A DNA stretch of 64,000 nt from Larix kaempferi (lineage: Eukaryota; Streptophyta; Pinopsida; Pinales; Pinaceae), in the NCBI GenBank assembly GCA_027924585.1, contig BSBM01000036.1:6875001-6939000 (forward strand), given 5' to 3'. How positions within the stretch are numbered: the stretch's first letter is position 1; every line of letters starts with the position of its first letter. A model generated the notes under the pieces. That model worked only from the letters and a program-made list of their open reading frames with translations, was not told the DNA's origin and did no database searches. The translations under genes and the position numbers were made by a program. This document shows, piece by piece, positions 20,985 to 30,929 of this stretch.

Positions 20985-23006
20985 TCACTTGTGGCTCGCC
21001 CTCGAGCCACTCGCACTAGCGCGTGGTCGTTTGATTTGCGCATCTGCTTTTGCTTGAATCTCCGCGAATGTTTTCTGCCACTTTGCAATAGCGGAGTTCA
21101 ATTCCTCAATACACTCATCAGCTGTTTGCACCGTTTCTGCGGTCGCTTCATCTTTAGTGAGGGTATCAATGATCTCCTGAGACTCAGCAATCTCTTTGAT
21201 TTTTGTCTCAACCTAGCCAACGATTTCAGCATACTCATCCATGAATGGCTGAATGCTGTTGGTGAGCCTCTCATCTTCAGTTCTGATCTTGTGCAGTTGC
21301 TGCTGCATTTTGCGCACTTCGCCCATTTTCTTCATTTTTGGTAGGCCTGTTAGGGCCTTAGCTTCTTCATTGAGAACAGTGAGAGATTGTTCTGCAGCTT
21401 GCACCTGTTCTGACAGTCCCACTTTAAAAGGGAGGTTCACAAGCTCTGTCCAAGCTTCCATAGCCTGGTTCATCAGGTTCTTGGCTTCCTGTACCCGATC
21501 TTTCATCTGAGTGGAAGCTCTGCTCAGTGCTTCAAATTGTACCTGCGCATCATCCGTGAGATGCGCAGCAACGCGAGCTTCTAGCTCAGTGATCTGGGTT
21601 CTATGGCCTTCTGCCATAGCAACTATTTCTTGCTCCATGGTTTTCGCCCTTTCGCCAATAATTTGAACTTTTGCAACCAGAGGGAGGTCTGGTTGAATCT
21701 CGCAAGTCGGCAATAACTGGGCAATCTCATCCACTGCGTTTCTGATACCGATGTCTTGCGCCTCATAAAGTGCAAGCTTCTCAGAGGTATCCTGATGGAT
21801 TGCCTTCAACTCTAACTCCTGCGATTGCAGTCTTTGATTTTCCTGGAATGTAGAGAGCTCTCTAGCTCTCAACTCAAGAGAAACTTTCTCCTGCACTAGC
21901 TGTAGAGTCTCTATAGGAATTAGAGACAAATTAATTTCAACGGGCCCAACGGCGCTTACCTGTAGTGCAGCTAGCGGATCTGGAAGTGTCATGCTGGTAG
22001 GCGGAATATGCACGACAGTATGCCTTTCAATGAGTTCTTCAACTCGCTCGGCACTTGGAATTTCTTATGGCGCCTGCGAAGTAGATGCTGGCGCATGGGT
22101 CTGCGCAACTCTTCCTGCGAGACCTTTTATTTCCACAAACTGTAGGTCTAGAGCACTTCTGATGTGAGCGTGCGCATTGCGCAGCTCGCGAAATTGCTCA
22201 TGTATGTACTGGTGGATCCCCGAGGGAATAGCCTCAGCGGGATACGACACTTTTTGCTTCTTGGTGGCTGGTTCTGTGGATCCTTCATCACTTCTCTGCT
22301 GACGAGCTTCCTTGCCCTTATCCTTCTCTTTCGTAGCGGCGGTTGGAAGCGCGGATGCGAGATCGGCGGCCTCCCTCCACTCATTCGACCAAGACTTGAT
22401 GGTTTCTTCAACATCCTCGGTGGTCATTCTGTAAAGGCCTAGCGCCCATTCATCTGAAATGCCGCAAGGGCGGAGGTAAAGTTGATGTAAGTCGGCTGTA
22501 AAAGCCAACTTCCCGTCATATAACGTGGCTGTCTCCTCGCTCAGCCTTGGCATTTCTTGAATAGTATCTCGGAGGAGATAGTAGTACTCACAAAAGACAG
22601 CGCGATTCATCTTGCGCTTCGCGGGATTAGGGGAATCCCAGAGGTTGATGTAGCGCATGCCGGCAACCTCTCCTGCGCGGCGCGAAAAGAACTGAGTATT
22701 CGGGGGCTCCTTCCACCCAACGAGAGCGCATAAAACTAGAAGCCATGAAAAATGGAATGATTGGGCTGCATTGTCCTGCACATTCAGGCAATCAGCCAAA
22801 AAAGAATTCAGCAGAAAGAGAGACCAGTTGTACTGCTCTCCCTCCGCAGCTGCGATGGCGAGCTCCACGACAGCTCTAGTAACTTCCTTCGGTCGGCACT
22901 TTGTGAGAAGTCTGCCTGCAAGCAGACTTCCTGTAAATCGGAGTGCCTCATCTTCTACTGCAGTGAGGTCATAAGCTCGACCTCCTCTTGTTAAGTTGTA
23001 CTTCTT
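20985..23006 (-). pseudogene. Gypsy-C ORF3: unknown helical/coiled-coil protein after pol
   Basis: A 674-codon frame open from just after TAG at 23007-23009 down to TGA at 20985, broken by TAA (22065-22067) and TAG (21213-21215). No ATG occurs in its first part; the first alternative start is GTG at 22868. It overlaps the end of pol by about 16 bases in the -1 frame, with no canonical slippery heptamer. The N-terminal ~220 residues look globular and helical (SLFLLNSFLADCL, RAVFCEYYYLLRDTIQEMP, QLYLRPCG). A basic hinge (KDKGKEARQQRSDEG, KKQKVSYP) follows, then a long heptad-like coiled coil rich in E/Q/L/A. It is no known retrotransposon domain: no GPY/F module, chromodomain, RNase H or envelope-like signal or membrane segment. 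It stands where the integrase C-terminal domain and its 3' flank should be. Expression could need splicing or frameshifting, or the junction may be a capture scar. Confidence 0.65.
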
Positions 23007-26000
23007 CTAAGAGTCTGTCTTCTGTCTTCTTCTAAGGCAAGCAGTTGCGAAAGTCTTTCATTCATAGTATCAGTATCTGCCATTTCTGTAATTTGCGCTA
23101 TTCTAAGGCTAGGAATAATGTATTCCATGGGAATAACTGCTTCTTGTCCATACACCAAGCTGAAAGGTGTGTGACCTGTTAGTTTCTTACAAGTGGTTCT
23201 GTAAGCCCATAATACAGCTGTGACTCTAAGGTCCCAATCATCTCTTTGTTGATTACAGATCTTCGTCAGGGCATTCTCAAGAATTTTATTGAATGCTTCC
23301 ACCGTACCATTAGCTTGAGGATGGTAGGGTGTACTCTTATGGTGATTAATTTGAAATTCTTCAGTAAGGGCCTCTATAGTCTCATTGAGGAAATGTGTAC
23401 CCTGATCGCTCATGAGAATCACTGGACATCCAAATCTAGTGATAATATTCTCGAAAATGAACTGTGCGGCTGTAGCAGCGTCGCAGTTCTTAACTGGCTT
23501 CGCCTCAGCCCATCTGGTGAGGTATTCAGTAGCTGTAATGATGTATCTTGCGCCAGTTCTTTTTCCTGGTGGGTTAATAGGTCCTACAAAGTCAATGGCC
23601 CATTTATCAAAAGCGCGCAGTGTGATCTGGGGTCTTAGCTGCATTTCATCTCTCCTTGAAGGTTTTCCTGTGCGCTGGCACACATCGCAACATTTACAGA
23701 ATTCCTTAGTATCCTTGTGCAATGTCGGCCACCACAGACCTGCGGCTAATATCTTTTGCGCAGTCGGCTTTCCTGCGAAATGGCCTCCTGCGGTACCTGA
23801 ATGCGCTTCTGCGATGATAGAGTTCTTTTCATGTGGTAAGATACATCTGCGCAAAACTTCGTCAGGGCCTAACTTATACAGCTGGCCTGCTATCAAAGTG
23901 AAGTCTGCGGCTCTAACAACAAGTTGCTTTTTCTGCTGGATTGTAAGCTCAGCCGATGCTTGTCCGGTAGTGAGAAACTCAAGAATATCAGAATAATATT
24001 CGTCTGCTGCTTGAATAGAAAACAACTGTGCGTCAGGCAGATTGTCCTCCAGACTCGTAGGTTCCTCTCCTGACTCTATCCTGGATAGATGGTCAGGCCC
24101 TGCATTCAATCTTCCTGGCTTTACAATAACCTTGAAATCATACTCTTGAAAGAGCAGTAGCCATCTGCAAATTCTTCCTCCTAACACTGGTTTATTGACC
24201 AAATATTTCAGAGCAGAATGGTCAGTATACATTTTAAAGTGAGCTCCTAACAGGTAGTGTCTGAATTTCTGTAGGGCATACACCATAGCTAATCCTTCCC
24301 TTTCTGTAGTGGTGTAGTTCTTCTCAGCTGTAGATAGCTTTCTGCTGGAGTAAGCAATCGGGTGATCAATACTTCCTTCTCCAGACTGTGTAAGCACAAC
24401 CCCCAATGCTATAGAAGAAGCATCAACATGAACATGAAAAGGTTTTCTCCAGTCCGGGAAAACTAGAATAGGCGCTGTGATCATCTTTTCTTTAAGTGTG
24501 TCCAAGCTTTGTTGGCATTCCTCTGTCCATTGGAACTTCGAATCCTTTTTCAGCAATCTCTCCATAGGTGCTGTGATCTTTGCATAACCCTTGATGAATT
24601 TTCTGTAGTAACCTGTATGTCCCAATGTAGTGCACAATTGTTTAACTGAGTTGGGCGCAGGTAAATTAGCAATGATGGAAACCTTCGCAGGATCCATCAG
24701 GAGTCCTTGTCTGCATACAATATGTCCCAACAAAATACCAAAGGGCGCACAGAATATACATTTTTTCAAGTTAAGGGAAATCTGATGCTGTCTACATTTT
24801 TCTAACATCATGCGCAGATTTGCAATATGGTTCTTTAATAGGCCAAATACAGTCCAGTCATCAAAATAGACTTCTAGAAACTTGTGAATGAATTCTTTGA
24901 AAACAGCAACAACAACTCTAGAGAAGATAGCAGGTGCGTTTTTAAGACCAAAGGGCATTACCGTATACTGGAATGAGCCCCATTCAGTTGCAAAAGTAGT
25001 CTTGTGGCGGTCGTCCGGATGGATTCTGATCTGATGATATCCCGAGAAACCATCAGTGAAGGAGTAAGCCTCTTGTCCTCCAACATTATCAAGTACTTCA
25101 TCTGTGAAAGGAGTGGGAAATGGATCGTGCGCTGATGCATCATTGAGTTTGCGCAAGTCGACACAGATTCTTATTTCACCTTTCGTTTTCTTTTCTTGGA
25201 CTACCATAGGACTAATCCAATCGCTTTCCTCTACTGGCTCAATAATACCTGCTGCAAGCATCTTATCAATTTCTTCTTTGACTTTTTCTTTATAACGCGG
25301 GTTCAACCTGTATGGACGCTGCTTTACTGGCTTGGCGTCTGCTTTCAGAGGTATGCGCATCACTCCTAAGTCTCCTAGGATGCCTTTCATTTCTGTGAAC
25401 TTGGTGGGAAAGATATCCTGGTAGTCACGTAATAATTCTGAAACATGTCCAACAGTTTCATCATCCCAATAATCTCCTATAGAAGCAAACTTTGGTTCAG
25501 CTTCTGTACCAATGTTAATCTTCTTGAGCTTGATGTGTTCTGTGATGGCAGGGATGTCAAGCTCAGGACCTTTAATATTGCGCGTCCCTTCTGATTCTGG
25601 GATGTTGATGTTGCGAGGATCGTCCTCCTCCTCTTCAGCGGTGAAGTTATAGCATTCCAGGGCATGTTCTATCTGGACAGCCCAATCTGGTTGGGAATAT
25701 TCTGATAATGGGCATTCTTCAAATATCTTCTTTTTAATACACTTCAGAGCCTGATCAATACTTGGATGCTCTGATTCAAAGCTGAAGGTAAGTTGAAAAC
25801 TTTCTATCATAAGAGGCCACGTGAAAGTGCCTTTCCGCAATTCTGTTTCAGTATACCAGTTCCTTGGAACTGTATCCAATGTGTGGATGAATAGGTGAAC
25901 CCATTCATCTGGCGGAATATCTGACCATTGCTGAATGCATGCTTCAATGTGTGACCTAGGGTCACTCTGTCCCTCATATTTGCGCGACACTTCTGCTGTA

Positions 26001-26098
26001 GTGTCCTGGAATCTGCGCAGTATCAATCTGCGACAGTCTTGCCATGTGTGAATATTCTCCTTATGCGCAGCCCACCATCTTGCGGGTGTAGCGCGCAA
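22991..26098 (-). CDS. Gypsy-C pol: capsid-like domain, RT, RNase H, integrase core
   Basis: 1035 open codons, in phase with gag-protease upstream across a UAG at 26114-26116. There is no ATG near its start (the first listed codon is TTG), so it needs upstream initiation. Residues ~1-110: a second capsid-like segment ([17 protein letters not shown]). [38 protein letters not shown] (catalytic FDD near residue 412). RNase [28 protein letters not shown]. Integrase: zinc region from HSGTAGGHF to CDVCQRTG, catalytic [16 protein letters not shown] and GTVEAFNK (D, D, E all present near 831, 899 and 932). It stops about 90 residues after the catalytic Glu with LRRSTT, so the usual C-terminal domain is missing and ORF3 begins. 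All visible catalytic residues are intact, in line with the young age. Confidence 0.95.
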   Translation of the reverse strand: MRATPARWWAAHKENIHTWQDCRRLILRRFQDTTAEVSRKYEGQSDPRSHIEACIQQWSDIPPDEWVHLFIHTLDTVPRNWYTETELRKGTFTWPLMIESFQLTFSFESEHPSIDQALKCIKKKIFEECPLSEYSQPDWAVQIEHALECYNFTAEEEEDDPRNINIPESEGTRNIKGPELDIPAITEHIKLKKINIGTEAEPKFASIGDYWDDETVGHVSELLRDYQDIFPTKFTEMKGILGDLGVMRIPLKADAKPVKQRPYRLNPRYKEKVKEEIDKMLAAGIIEPVEESDWISPMVVQEKKTKGEIRICVDLRKLNDASAHDPFPTPFTDEVLDNVGGQEAYSFTDGFSGYHQIRIHPDDRHKTTFATEWGSFQYTVMPFGLKNAPAIFSRVVVAVFKEFIHKFLEVYFDDWTVFGLLKNHIANLRMMLEKCRQHQISLNLKKCIFCAPFGILLGHIVCRQGLLMDPAKVSIIANLPAPNSVKQLCTTLGHTGYYRKFIKGYAKITAPMERLLKKDSKFQWTEECQQSLDTLKEKMITAPILVFPDWRKPFHVHVDASSIALGVVLTQSGEGSIDHPIAYSSRKLSTAEKNYTTTEREGLAMVYALQKFRHYLLGAHFKMYTDHSALKYLVNKPVLGGRICRWLLLFQEYDFKVIVKPGRLNAGPDHLSRIESGEEPTSLEDNLPDAQLFSIQAADEYYSDILEFLTTGQASAELTIQQKKQLVVRAADFTLIAGQLYKLGPDEVLRRCILPHEKNSIIAEAHSGTAGGHFAGKPTAQKILAAGLWWPTLHKDTKEFCKCCDVCQRTGKPSRRDEMQLRPQITLRAFDKWAIDFVGPINPPGKRTGARYIITATEYLTRWAEAKPVKNCDAATAAQFIFENIITRFGCPVILMSDQGTHFLNETIEALTEEFQINHHKSTPYHPQANGTVEAFNKILENALTKICNQQRDDWDLRVTAVLWAYRTTCKKLTGHTPFSLVYGQEAVIPMEYIIPSLRIAQITEMADTDTMNERLSQLLALEEDRRQTLRRSTT

Positions 26099-26113
26099 TG
26101 CTATATCTAGTGC

Positions 26114-28810
26114 CTATATGCGCTGCGGTTCTGGAAGCTTTTGTTCATATTCCTGTAGGAATTTAGTTACTTCGGTTAGACCATCAAAAATTGGAGTGTC
26201 AGTTAATTCTGTGCCAATCCATCGAATGGATTTAGTCATCATTGCGCAACGTCTTGCAGAAACCTCATGTAAACGATTCTGCCAGTTTTCCAATCCTGTA
26301 TCTGAGTCTGATGTGCACGAGCTATCGCATCGCCAGCTGAGATGGCCGTCTGCTGTGGGGTTGACATAGTCACTGTGATTAGTAGTCATTTGGTACAAAC
26401 TGTCCATGTGGCGCGCTTCCTCTTCTGCGCGAATGGGTTCTATATACCTTGGTCCTTGAATAGGATCAAGTGGTGCGATGACCCTAATCTGGTCATCCTC
26501 AAAGGTCATCTGTCTTTTCTTCAAATTAATGACAGCCAAATTGTCTAATGCCCAGTCTATTCCTAAAAGTGCTGGGTATGGTCTACTATCGTCCATGATT
26601 TTGATTACTTCAAAATCTGCAGAACTTTTAACTCCTTCAATATCAATAGGTACATTGGGTAATCTGCCCAATGGAGAGACTCGTTGCTGATTTGCGAGTC
26701 TTAGCTGGATAGGGGATTTCGTAAGCTGAGGGCTTCCCATCTGTTCCCATGTCTGCATAGTGAGAACATTGGCTTCGGAGCCCAAATCTAACATGACTTC
26801 ATTCATTTCAAATGCTCCAATCTGCGCTGTAAGCCTCATCTCTTTTCCAGTTCTAATGTGACTCCTAATCTGGTGAACAGCACACTGCGGTGTGTTCATC
26901 GAAGCAGACTGTTGGCACTGATCCAACAGGTGTTGGAGTTCTAGAGTTGCCTTTTCATTGCGCAACAATTTTAAACATTGTCGCAGGAACGCATGAACAC
27001 TGCCTAGTGCATGCTCGTCATCAGGCCTTCTAGCTGTAGTGGCCTGTTCTTGTACCAGGTTGTCTTGTCTTAGCACTTGCGATCTAATATTGTTCTGCGG
27101 GATTGCGACAGAACTTGAAGTTCTCGGATCTAAGAAATACTCTTGAGCTTTCTTGAATGCTTCTTTTTGCTTCTGCAGGTTAAGTGGGGCTGGTTTAATA
27201 TTAGCGCGGCGCACCCATTGCGTCGCTTGCTTTCCCGTTCCCATCTCTTGCGCACCAGTGGTTGCTCCACTGCGTGTCACTATATTAACTGTAGGGTCTG
27301 GTTCTCTTTTTTCTGCTGCAATCAACTGAATATTTTGATTGACCTGTGGGGTCTTTGGTTGCATCTTAGCCTGTAACTGAGGGCATTCTTCAATGATATG
27401 GTCAGAAGATTTACAATACCTGCAGAGGGTTGTAGGATTTTGGCAATCCCTGGCAAAATGACCTTGTGTTCCGCAATTATAACAAGTGATCTGTCCTCTT
27501 CCACGACCAAAATTTGTTGTGCGTCCGCGTCCCCTGTAATTTCCTGCTCGGGCGTCCCGAGTTTGGTCATAAGGTGGACCTGCTGTGGGTCCTGGTGTCT
27601 CTGCTTGTACCCTATAAACATCATGCTTCCTTTCTATCATAAGATCATATGCTCTACAATTGTTCTCATCATGACCTACTGATTTACAGAAATTACAATA
27701 TAGATTCTTTGGAGTTTGTACATATTTCTGAATTAAGTGGCATTCTTGTGGTCTATGACCTCTAGTTCTACAGATTTCACACCAAGGCCCTTGTGCCTGT
27801 GGTAAAGGGTTAGGTGCTCCAGTTGCAATATAGTCTATAAAAATGGGACAATGATCCTTTGAATGACCTTGGGCTTTACATTTTGTACACCAAATTTCTT
27901 CCTTAATCTCCTTGCCTTTCTTAATATCATGCACTTGCAAGGTTAAGTTTGCTAATTGGTTCTGTAAATGCGCAACATCGTTGCTTGTTCCCGCAATAGG
28001 CGAAGCTTCTAGTTTCATAGCCATCTCTAGAGCTTGTTCCTGAGTATTGAGATTCTGTTGCATAAGAGGAAGTCTAATGTGTGGAAGCAGCGCAGCAATG
28101 AACCATTCTTTATGCTGCTGTGGTGCAAACTCGAAGCTTACTTGATCTATCAAGGCTTTGAACTTCTGGTCAAAGTCCCATACTGATTCTGTAGGTAATT
28201 GTTTGATGTCTTTGAGCTCTGTTATACACTGTGATTCTGATTTAGGTTTCTTAAATTCTCTAATCATAGCATTTCTCACCTCAGCAAGCGTTCTATTCTG
28301 TGCTGCTGAGTATTTCATGAACCAAGTCAAGGCTCTTTCTCTTAGTGTGGTTGCTAACTGAACCAGTTTAACAGCATCATCATTAATTTGCTTAATTGTC
28401 CAAATAGCTTCACATAAGAACCAGTGCTGCTCAGGGTCTTCTATCACTGTTCCTCTAAAAGTTGGTAGCTTCATGTCATCACCCATCCTTCTTGTGTTAG
28501 GTTGAGGTGAGGCTGCTGTAGCAGTGCTTCTGGGCTGGTTAAATAAAGGTGGTACAGAGGTATTGGAAGTACCGTGTGGGCTACTAGAAGGTGTTACTGC
28601 GGGGTTATACTGAGCTTTGTCTGGCTTTTGCGGGATAAAAGGGTAATAAGGGATATGAGCACTCTCTTGTCTTTCTATATGGCTTGGTCCAGGGACTTGA
28701 CTATTGTCTGGGCTAGACTCAGAAGAATGTTGGTCAAGGCCTACTTTATACCGTTTTCCACTACGAGTGCAACCAATAAGTTCAGGATCGCTATCAGAAT
28801 CTACGGACAT
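26114..28810 (-). CDS. Gypsy-C gag-protease, five zinc knuckles
   Basis: 898 codons from ATG at 28810 to TAG at 26114. Capsid domain near residues 110-260 (KLPTFRGTVIEDPEQHWFLC, LVQLATTLRERALTWF). Then five perfect C-X2-C-X4-H-X4-C knuckles at about residues 310, 343, 373, 443 and 465 (CTKCKAQGHSKDHC, CEICRTRGHRPQEC, CNFCKSVGHDENNC, CYNCGTQGHFARDC, CRYCKSSDHIIEEC) with an RG-rich stretch (NYRGRGRTTNFGRGRG) before the fourth. Protease near residue 675 has the DLGSEANVL form, with ALLGIDWALDN further on. The last ~40 residues (IFDGLTEVTKFLQEYEQK) begin a second capsid-like domain that runs on past the UAG into pol. Gag of this type packages the element RNA; knuckles bind nucleic acid. Five is unusual, one or two being common. 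Confidence 0.95.
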   Translation of the reverse strand: MSVDSDSDPELIGCTRSGKRYKVGLDQHSSESSPDNSQVPGPSHIERQESAHIPYYPFIPQKPDKAQYNPAVTPSSSPHGTSNTSVPPLFNQPRSTATAASPQPNTRRMGDDMKLPTFRGTVIEDPEQHWFLCEAIWTIKQINDDAVKLVQLATTLRERALTWFMKYSAAQNRTLAEVRNAMIREFKKPKSESQCITELKDIKQLPTESVWDFDQKFKALIDQVSFEFAPQQHKEWFIAALLPHIRLPLMQQNLNTQEQALEMAMKLEASPIAGTSNDVAHLQNQLANLTLQVHDIKKGKEIKEEIWCTKCKAQGHSKDHCPIFIDYIATGAPNPLPQAQGPWCEICRTRGHRPQECHLIQKYVQTPKNLYCNFCKSVGHDENNCRAYDLMIERKHDVYRVQAETPGPTAGPPYDQTRDARAGNYRGRGRTTNFGRGRGQITCYNCGTQGHFARDCQNPTTLCRYCKSSDHIIEECPQLQAKMQPKTPQVNQNIQLIAAEKREPDPTVNIVTRSGATTGAQEMGTGKQATQWVRRANIKPAPLNLQKQKEAFKKAQEYFLDPRTSSSVAIPQNNIRSQVLRQDNLVQEQATTARRPDDEHALGSVHAFLRQCLKLLRNEKATLELQHLLDQCQQSASMNTPQCAVHQIRSHIRTGKEMRLTAQIGAFEMNEVMLDLGSEANVLTMQTWEQMGSPQLTKSPIQLRLANQQRVSPLGRLPNVPIDIEGVKSSADFEVIKIMDDSRPYPALLGIDWALDNLAVINLKKRQMTFEDDQIRVIAPLDPIQGPRYIEPIRAEEEARHMDSLYQMTTNHSDYVNPTADGHLSWRCDSSCTSDSDTGLENWQNRLHEVSARRCAMMTKSIRWIGTELTDTPIFDGLTEVTKFLQEYEQKLPEPQRI

Positions 28811-28822
28811 TACTTGTCTATG

Positions 28823-29308
28823 CTATTCATCAGAAGTAATACATAGCTTTCCTTTTTCATACAGAAGCATTTTAATCCATAGGTTCAAAGAATTTAAGAA
28901 CTTACCTCTGTGTACTTGGAAGAAATTCCTCTCAGCTTCACTGAAACTTTTTCTTGTATCTACTGCAAACTCGGTGATGAAACCTTTCAATAGACTATTC
29001 AACCAAAAGTCTACTGCGCGGGACACAGGATTGTCTATCCGCTTCACAATACTGACTAGCTCAGGCGTCCAAGCGACGGGTCGATCAATATGCACAGTAG
29101 GCCTAGAATCTGCTAACTTGGCTATCCAAGCGTGTAACTCCAATGCAAAGGTAACAAAGAAAATTTCGTGAAGGTCAGTGTAAATATACTTCTGTAACCA
29201 GTCTTCTGTTTGGAGCGTAGAACTTCTATTTTCTTGTTCAGCGAACTCTTTAGCCTTTAAATCAAACCAGTCTCCAATTTCTTTAGCTGTAGGATTCCAG
29301 TAACACAT
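28823..29308 (-). CDS. Gypsy-C ORF0: unknown 161-residue protein upstream of gag
   Basis: ATG at 29308, TAG at 28823-28825, then 12 bases to the gag ATG and in the same frame as gag. The product is helical and Trp/Phe-rich (EDWLQKYIYTDLHEIFF, LHAWIAKLADS, SRAVDFWLNSLLKGF) with no known motif. Ogre-type Gypsy elements are known to carry an extra ORF before gag, so position agrees with that, but I cannot show homology. The UAG could be a decayed sense codon (ORF0 once fused to gag) or a real stop. Confidence 0.65.
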   Translation of the reverse strand: MCYWNPTAKEIGDWFDLKAKEFAEQENRSSTLQTEDWLQKYIYTDLHEIFFVTFALELHAWIAKLADSRPTVHIDRPVAWTPELVSIVKRIDNPVSRAVDFWLNSLLKGFITEFAVDTRKSFSEAERNFFQVHRGKFLNSLNLWIKMLLYEKGKLCITSDE

Positions 29309-29472
29309 TTGTCAACTGAGCAAGTCTCAGTGTAACAGAACCTTTTGCTGGCTTCAGCAACAATCTCAGATGTCTTGGAAATAATAAGTCTCACAACAGC
29401 AAGTCGCAAGACAACGGAATCATTTGTTAGCTCAACAACAGGGTTCAAAGCAACAGAACCATTTGTTCACAA
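29309..29472 (-). repeat. Gypsy-C leader with reiterated primer-site-like sequence
   Basis: Besides the primer site at 29473-29485, related sequences occur at 29449-29461 (AGCAACAGAACCA in plus reading), 29410-29422 (GACAACGGAATCA) and more loosely near 29330-29343 (GTAACAGAACC). The first two form a 24-base tandem repeat that includes the last bases of the LTR. Confidence 0.7.
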
Positions 29473-29485
29473 GGCAACGGAACCA
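29473..29485 (-). promoter_or_regulatory. Gypsy-C primer-binding site (tRNA-Asp-like)
   Basis: Minus-strand TGGTTCCGTTGCC, two bases after the LTR end. It matches 11 of 13 bases of TGGCGCCGTTGCC, the tRNA-Asp-type site known from Athila and Tat elements. Confidence 0.75.
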
Positions 29486-29487
29486 TT

Positions 29488-30924
29488 TGTTGACTGCTTT
29501 CTTGGGCAGACCCGGGTTTTAATGAAGCGCAGCAACAAAACCCCTTGGCGCACTGGTCCTCTCGGCAACGAGCTGCGCAGCAGCTCGAGGTCTCACCCGA
29601 AGTGGCTATGGGGGGGTTAAGGAATCAGGTTTCCTTAACCTGGGTGACGCGGAGATTGCTCTTCCTTGAATGGTTCCTCAGATATCGGCGGTCGGACTTT
29701 CCCGCAGGCCGCTCGGCGCAGCTGCGCGGATTCCTTCCTCGGCAGGCCTACTGCACAGTTTCTCCTCTCTAGCGCAGAAGGCAACTATTCCTTGCGTCGA
29801 CGCGCTAAATACTTCCTCGCCCTTCACATCCAGCGCAGTAACGCAGTCTTCTCTCGCAGCAGCGACCGCGCGTTACTACTTCTTCGGTACTTAACACTTA
29901 TAGCTATCAAGGGACCTTTCCAACTCGCTCAAACAGTCACAAAGATAATACAGGAGTCTTGCATACACAAATAATGAACTCTAAATAGTTATCATTCACG
30001 CAAACATTATAACAAGAAGATATATGTGAAACTCATCTCCTCAAGGAAAACCACGTCCACGGGAGTCTATATTAACCAGAAAACCATAGAGTTATACAAT
30101 ATGCTGCGCACACAGCTGCAGCCTTAGATCTTTACAGGAAACTCCACGCACACAGCTGGGAGCCCTTCTCTTCACTAGTCTCTTCTCTATAGAGATTACA
30201 AAGGCGCAGACGTCACACAGACTGTCTGGCAACTCAGGGATTAGCTCCTCGGCTATCCGATTCTACTCTAGTTCTACACACAGTAGAAACATACCAAAGG
30301 ACAATCAACACATGATCTATCCTCAAGAGTGTCTAACTCTTACTTGCTAGCTTTCTCTCTATCTAACATCCAACTTACTCTAGCTCTCGTTTATCCATTA
30401 CAATTGTTCATATATATAGGTGGCCATGGCGGTCGCACCTTTACAAAACTGTGGGCCTTTCCCAACAGTGATTCCCAAAAACCCTAACCACGCACATGGC
30501 TAGGTGTACTGTAGGCGCCGCTTGCAGTCATGTCGCCGCTTCCTGCAGGCTCCATGAATTCCGGCGCAGATTGTGGGTATGGGCGATCGTCCTTCGCCTT
30601 CAATGCTCTGGTCTGTTGCTCCTCCTTGATCCGAGCAACCATAACTTCTGTACTTAGCCTTTAAATGAGGGTAGCTGAGCCCTCTACTCCATCGCCTTAT
30701 TTATTATGGTAGCTGAGCCACCTTCTTTCTTCGATGACGTGCGCGCGAGCTCCGCGATTTCCGGTCCATAATATTTACTGAGCTTGTCCATCTGGCACCG
30801 TACTACGCACCGTCTCCTTCTTTCCCAAAACTTAGTGCTTGTTCCAAATTTAGCACTTTCCTTTCATACTTGTGTTTTCCCCAAAATTCGCAGCTTTACC
30901 GCAGCTACGACCTAGGCTCCAACA
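29488..30924 (-). repeat. Gypsy-C 5' LTR
   Basis: 1437 bp, TGTTGACTGC to CTCCAACA in plus reading, equal in length to the other copy with about 13 substitutions. The target duplicate ATCAT follows at 30925-30929. Confidence 0.96.
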
Positions 30925-30929
30925 ATCAT

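Larger units (their letters stand above)
19536..30924 (-). mobile_element. Gypsy-C: young, nearly complete Gypsy element with extra ORFs
   Basis: 11,389 bp on the minus strand. LTRs of 1437 bp each (19536-20972, 29488-30924), target duplicate ATCAT on both sides (19531-19535, 30925-30929), tRNA-Asp-like primer site. I count about 13 LTR differences (~0.9%), making it the youngest datable element here. Gene order in element sense: ORF0, gag-protease, pol (capsid-like domain, RT, RNase H, integrase core), ORF3. ORF0, gag-protease and pol share one frame separated by two UAG codons. Confidence 0.97.

Noticed and set aside
21213-22013. The coiled-coil frame of Gypsy-C as a separate host gene
   Set aside because: It is in phase with 22065-22868 and 20985-21212, lies inside a young element with intact LTRs and target duplicate, and has no promoter or start of its own.
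21213-22868. An envelope-like gene downstream of pol in Gypsy-C
   Set aside because: No signal peptide, transmembrane segment, cleavage site or cysteine pattern; the protein is hydrophilic and coiled-coil.
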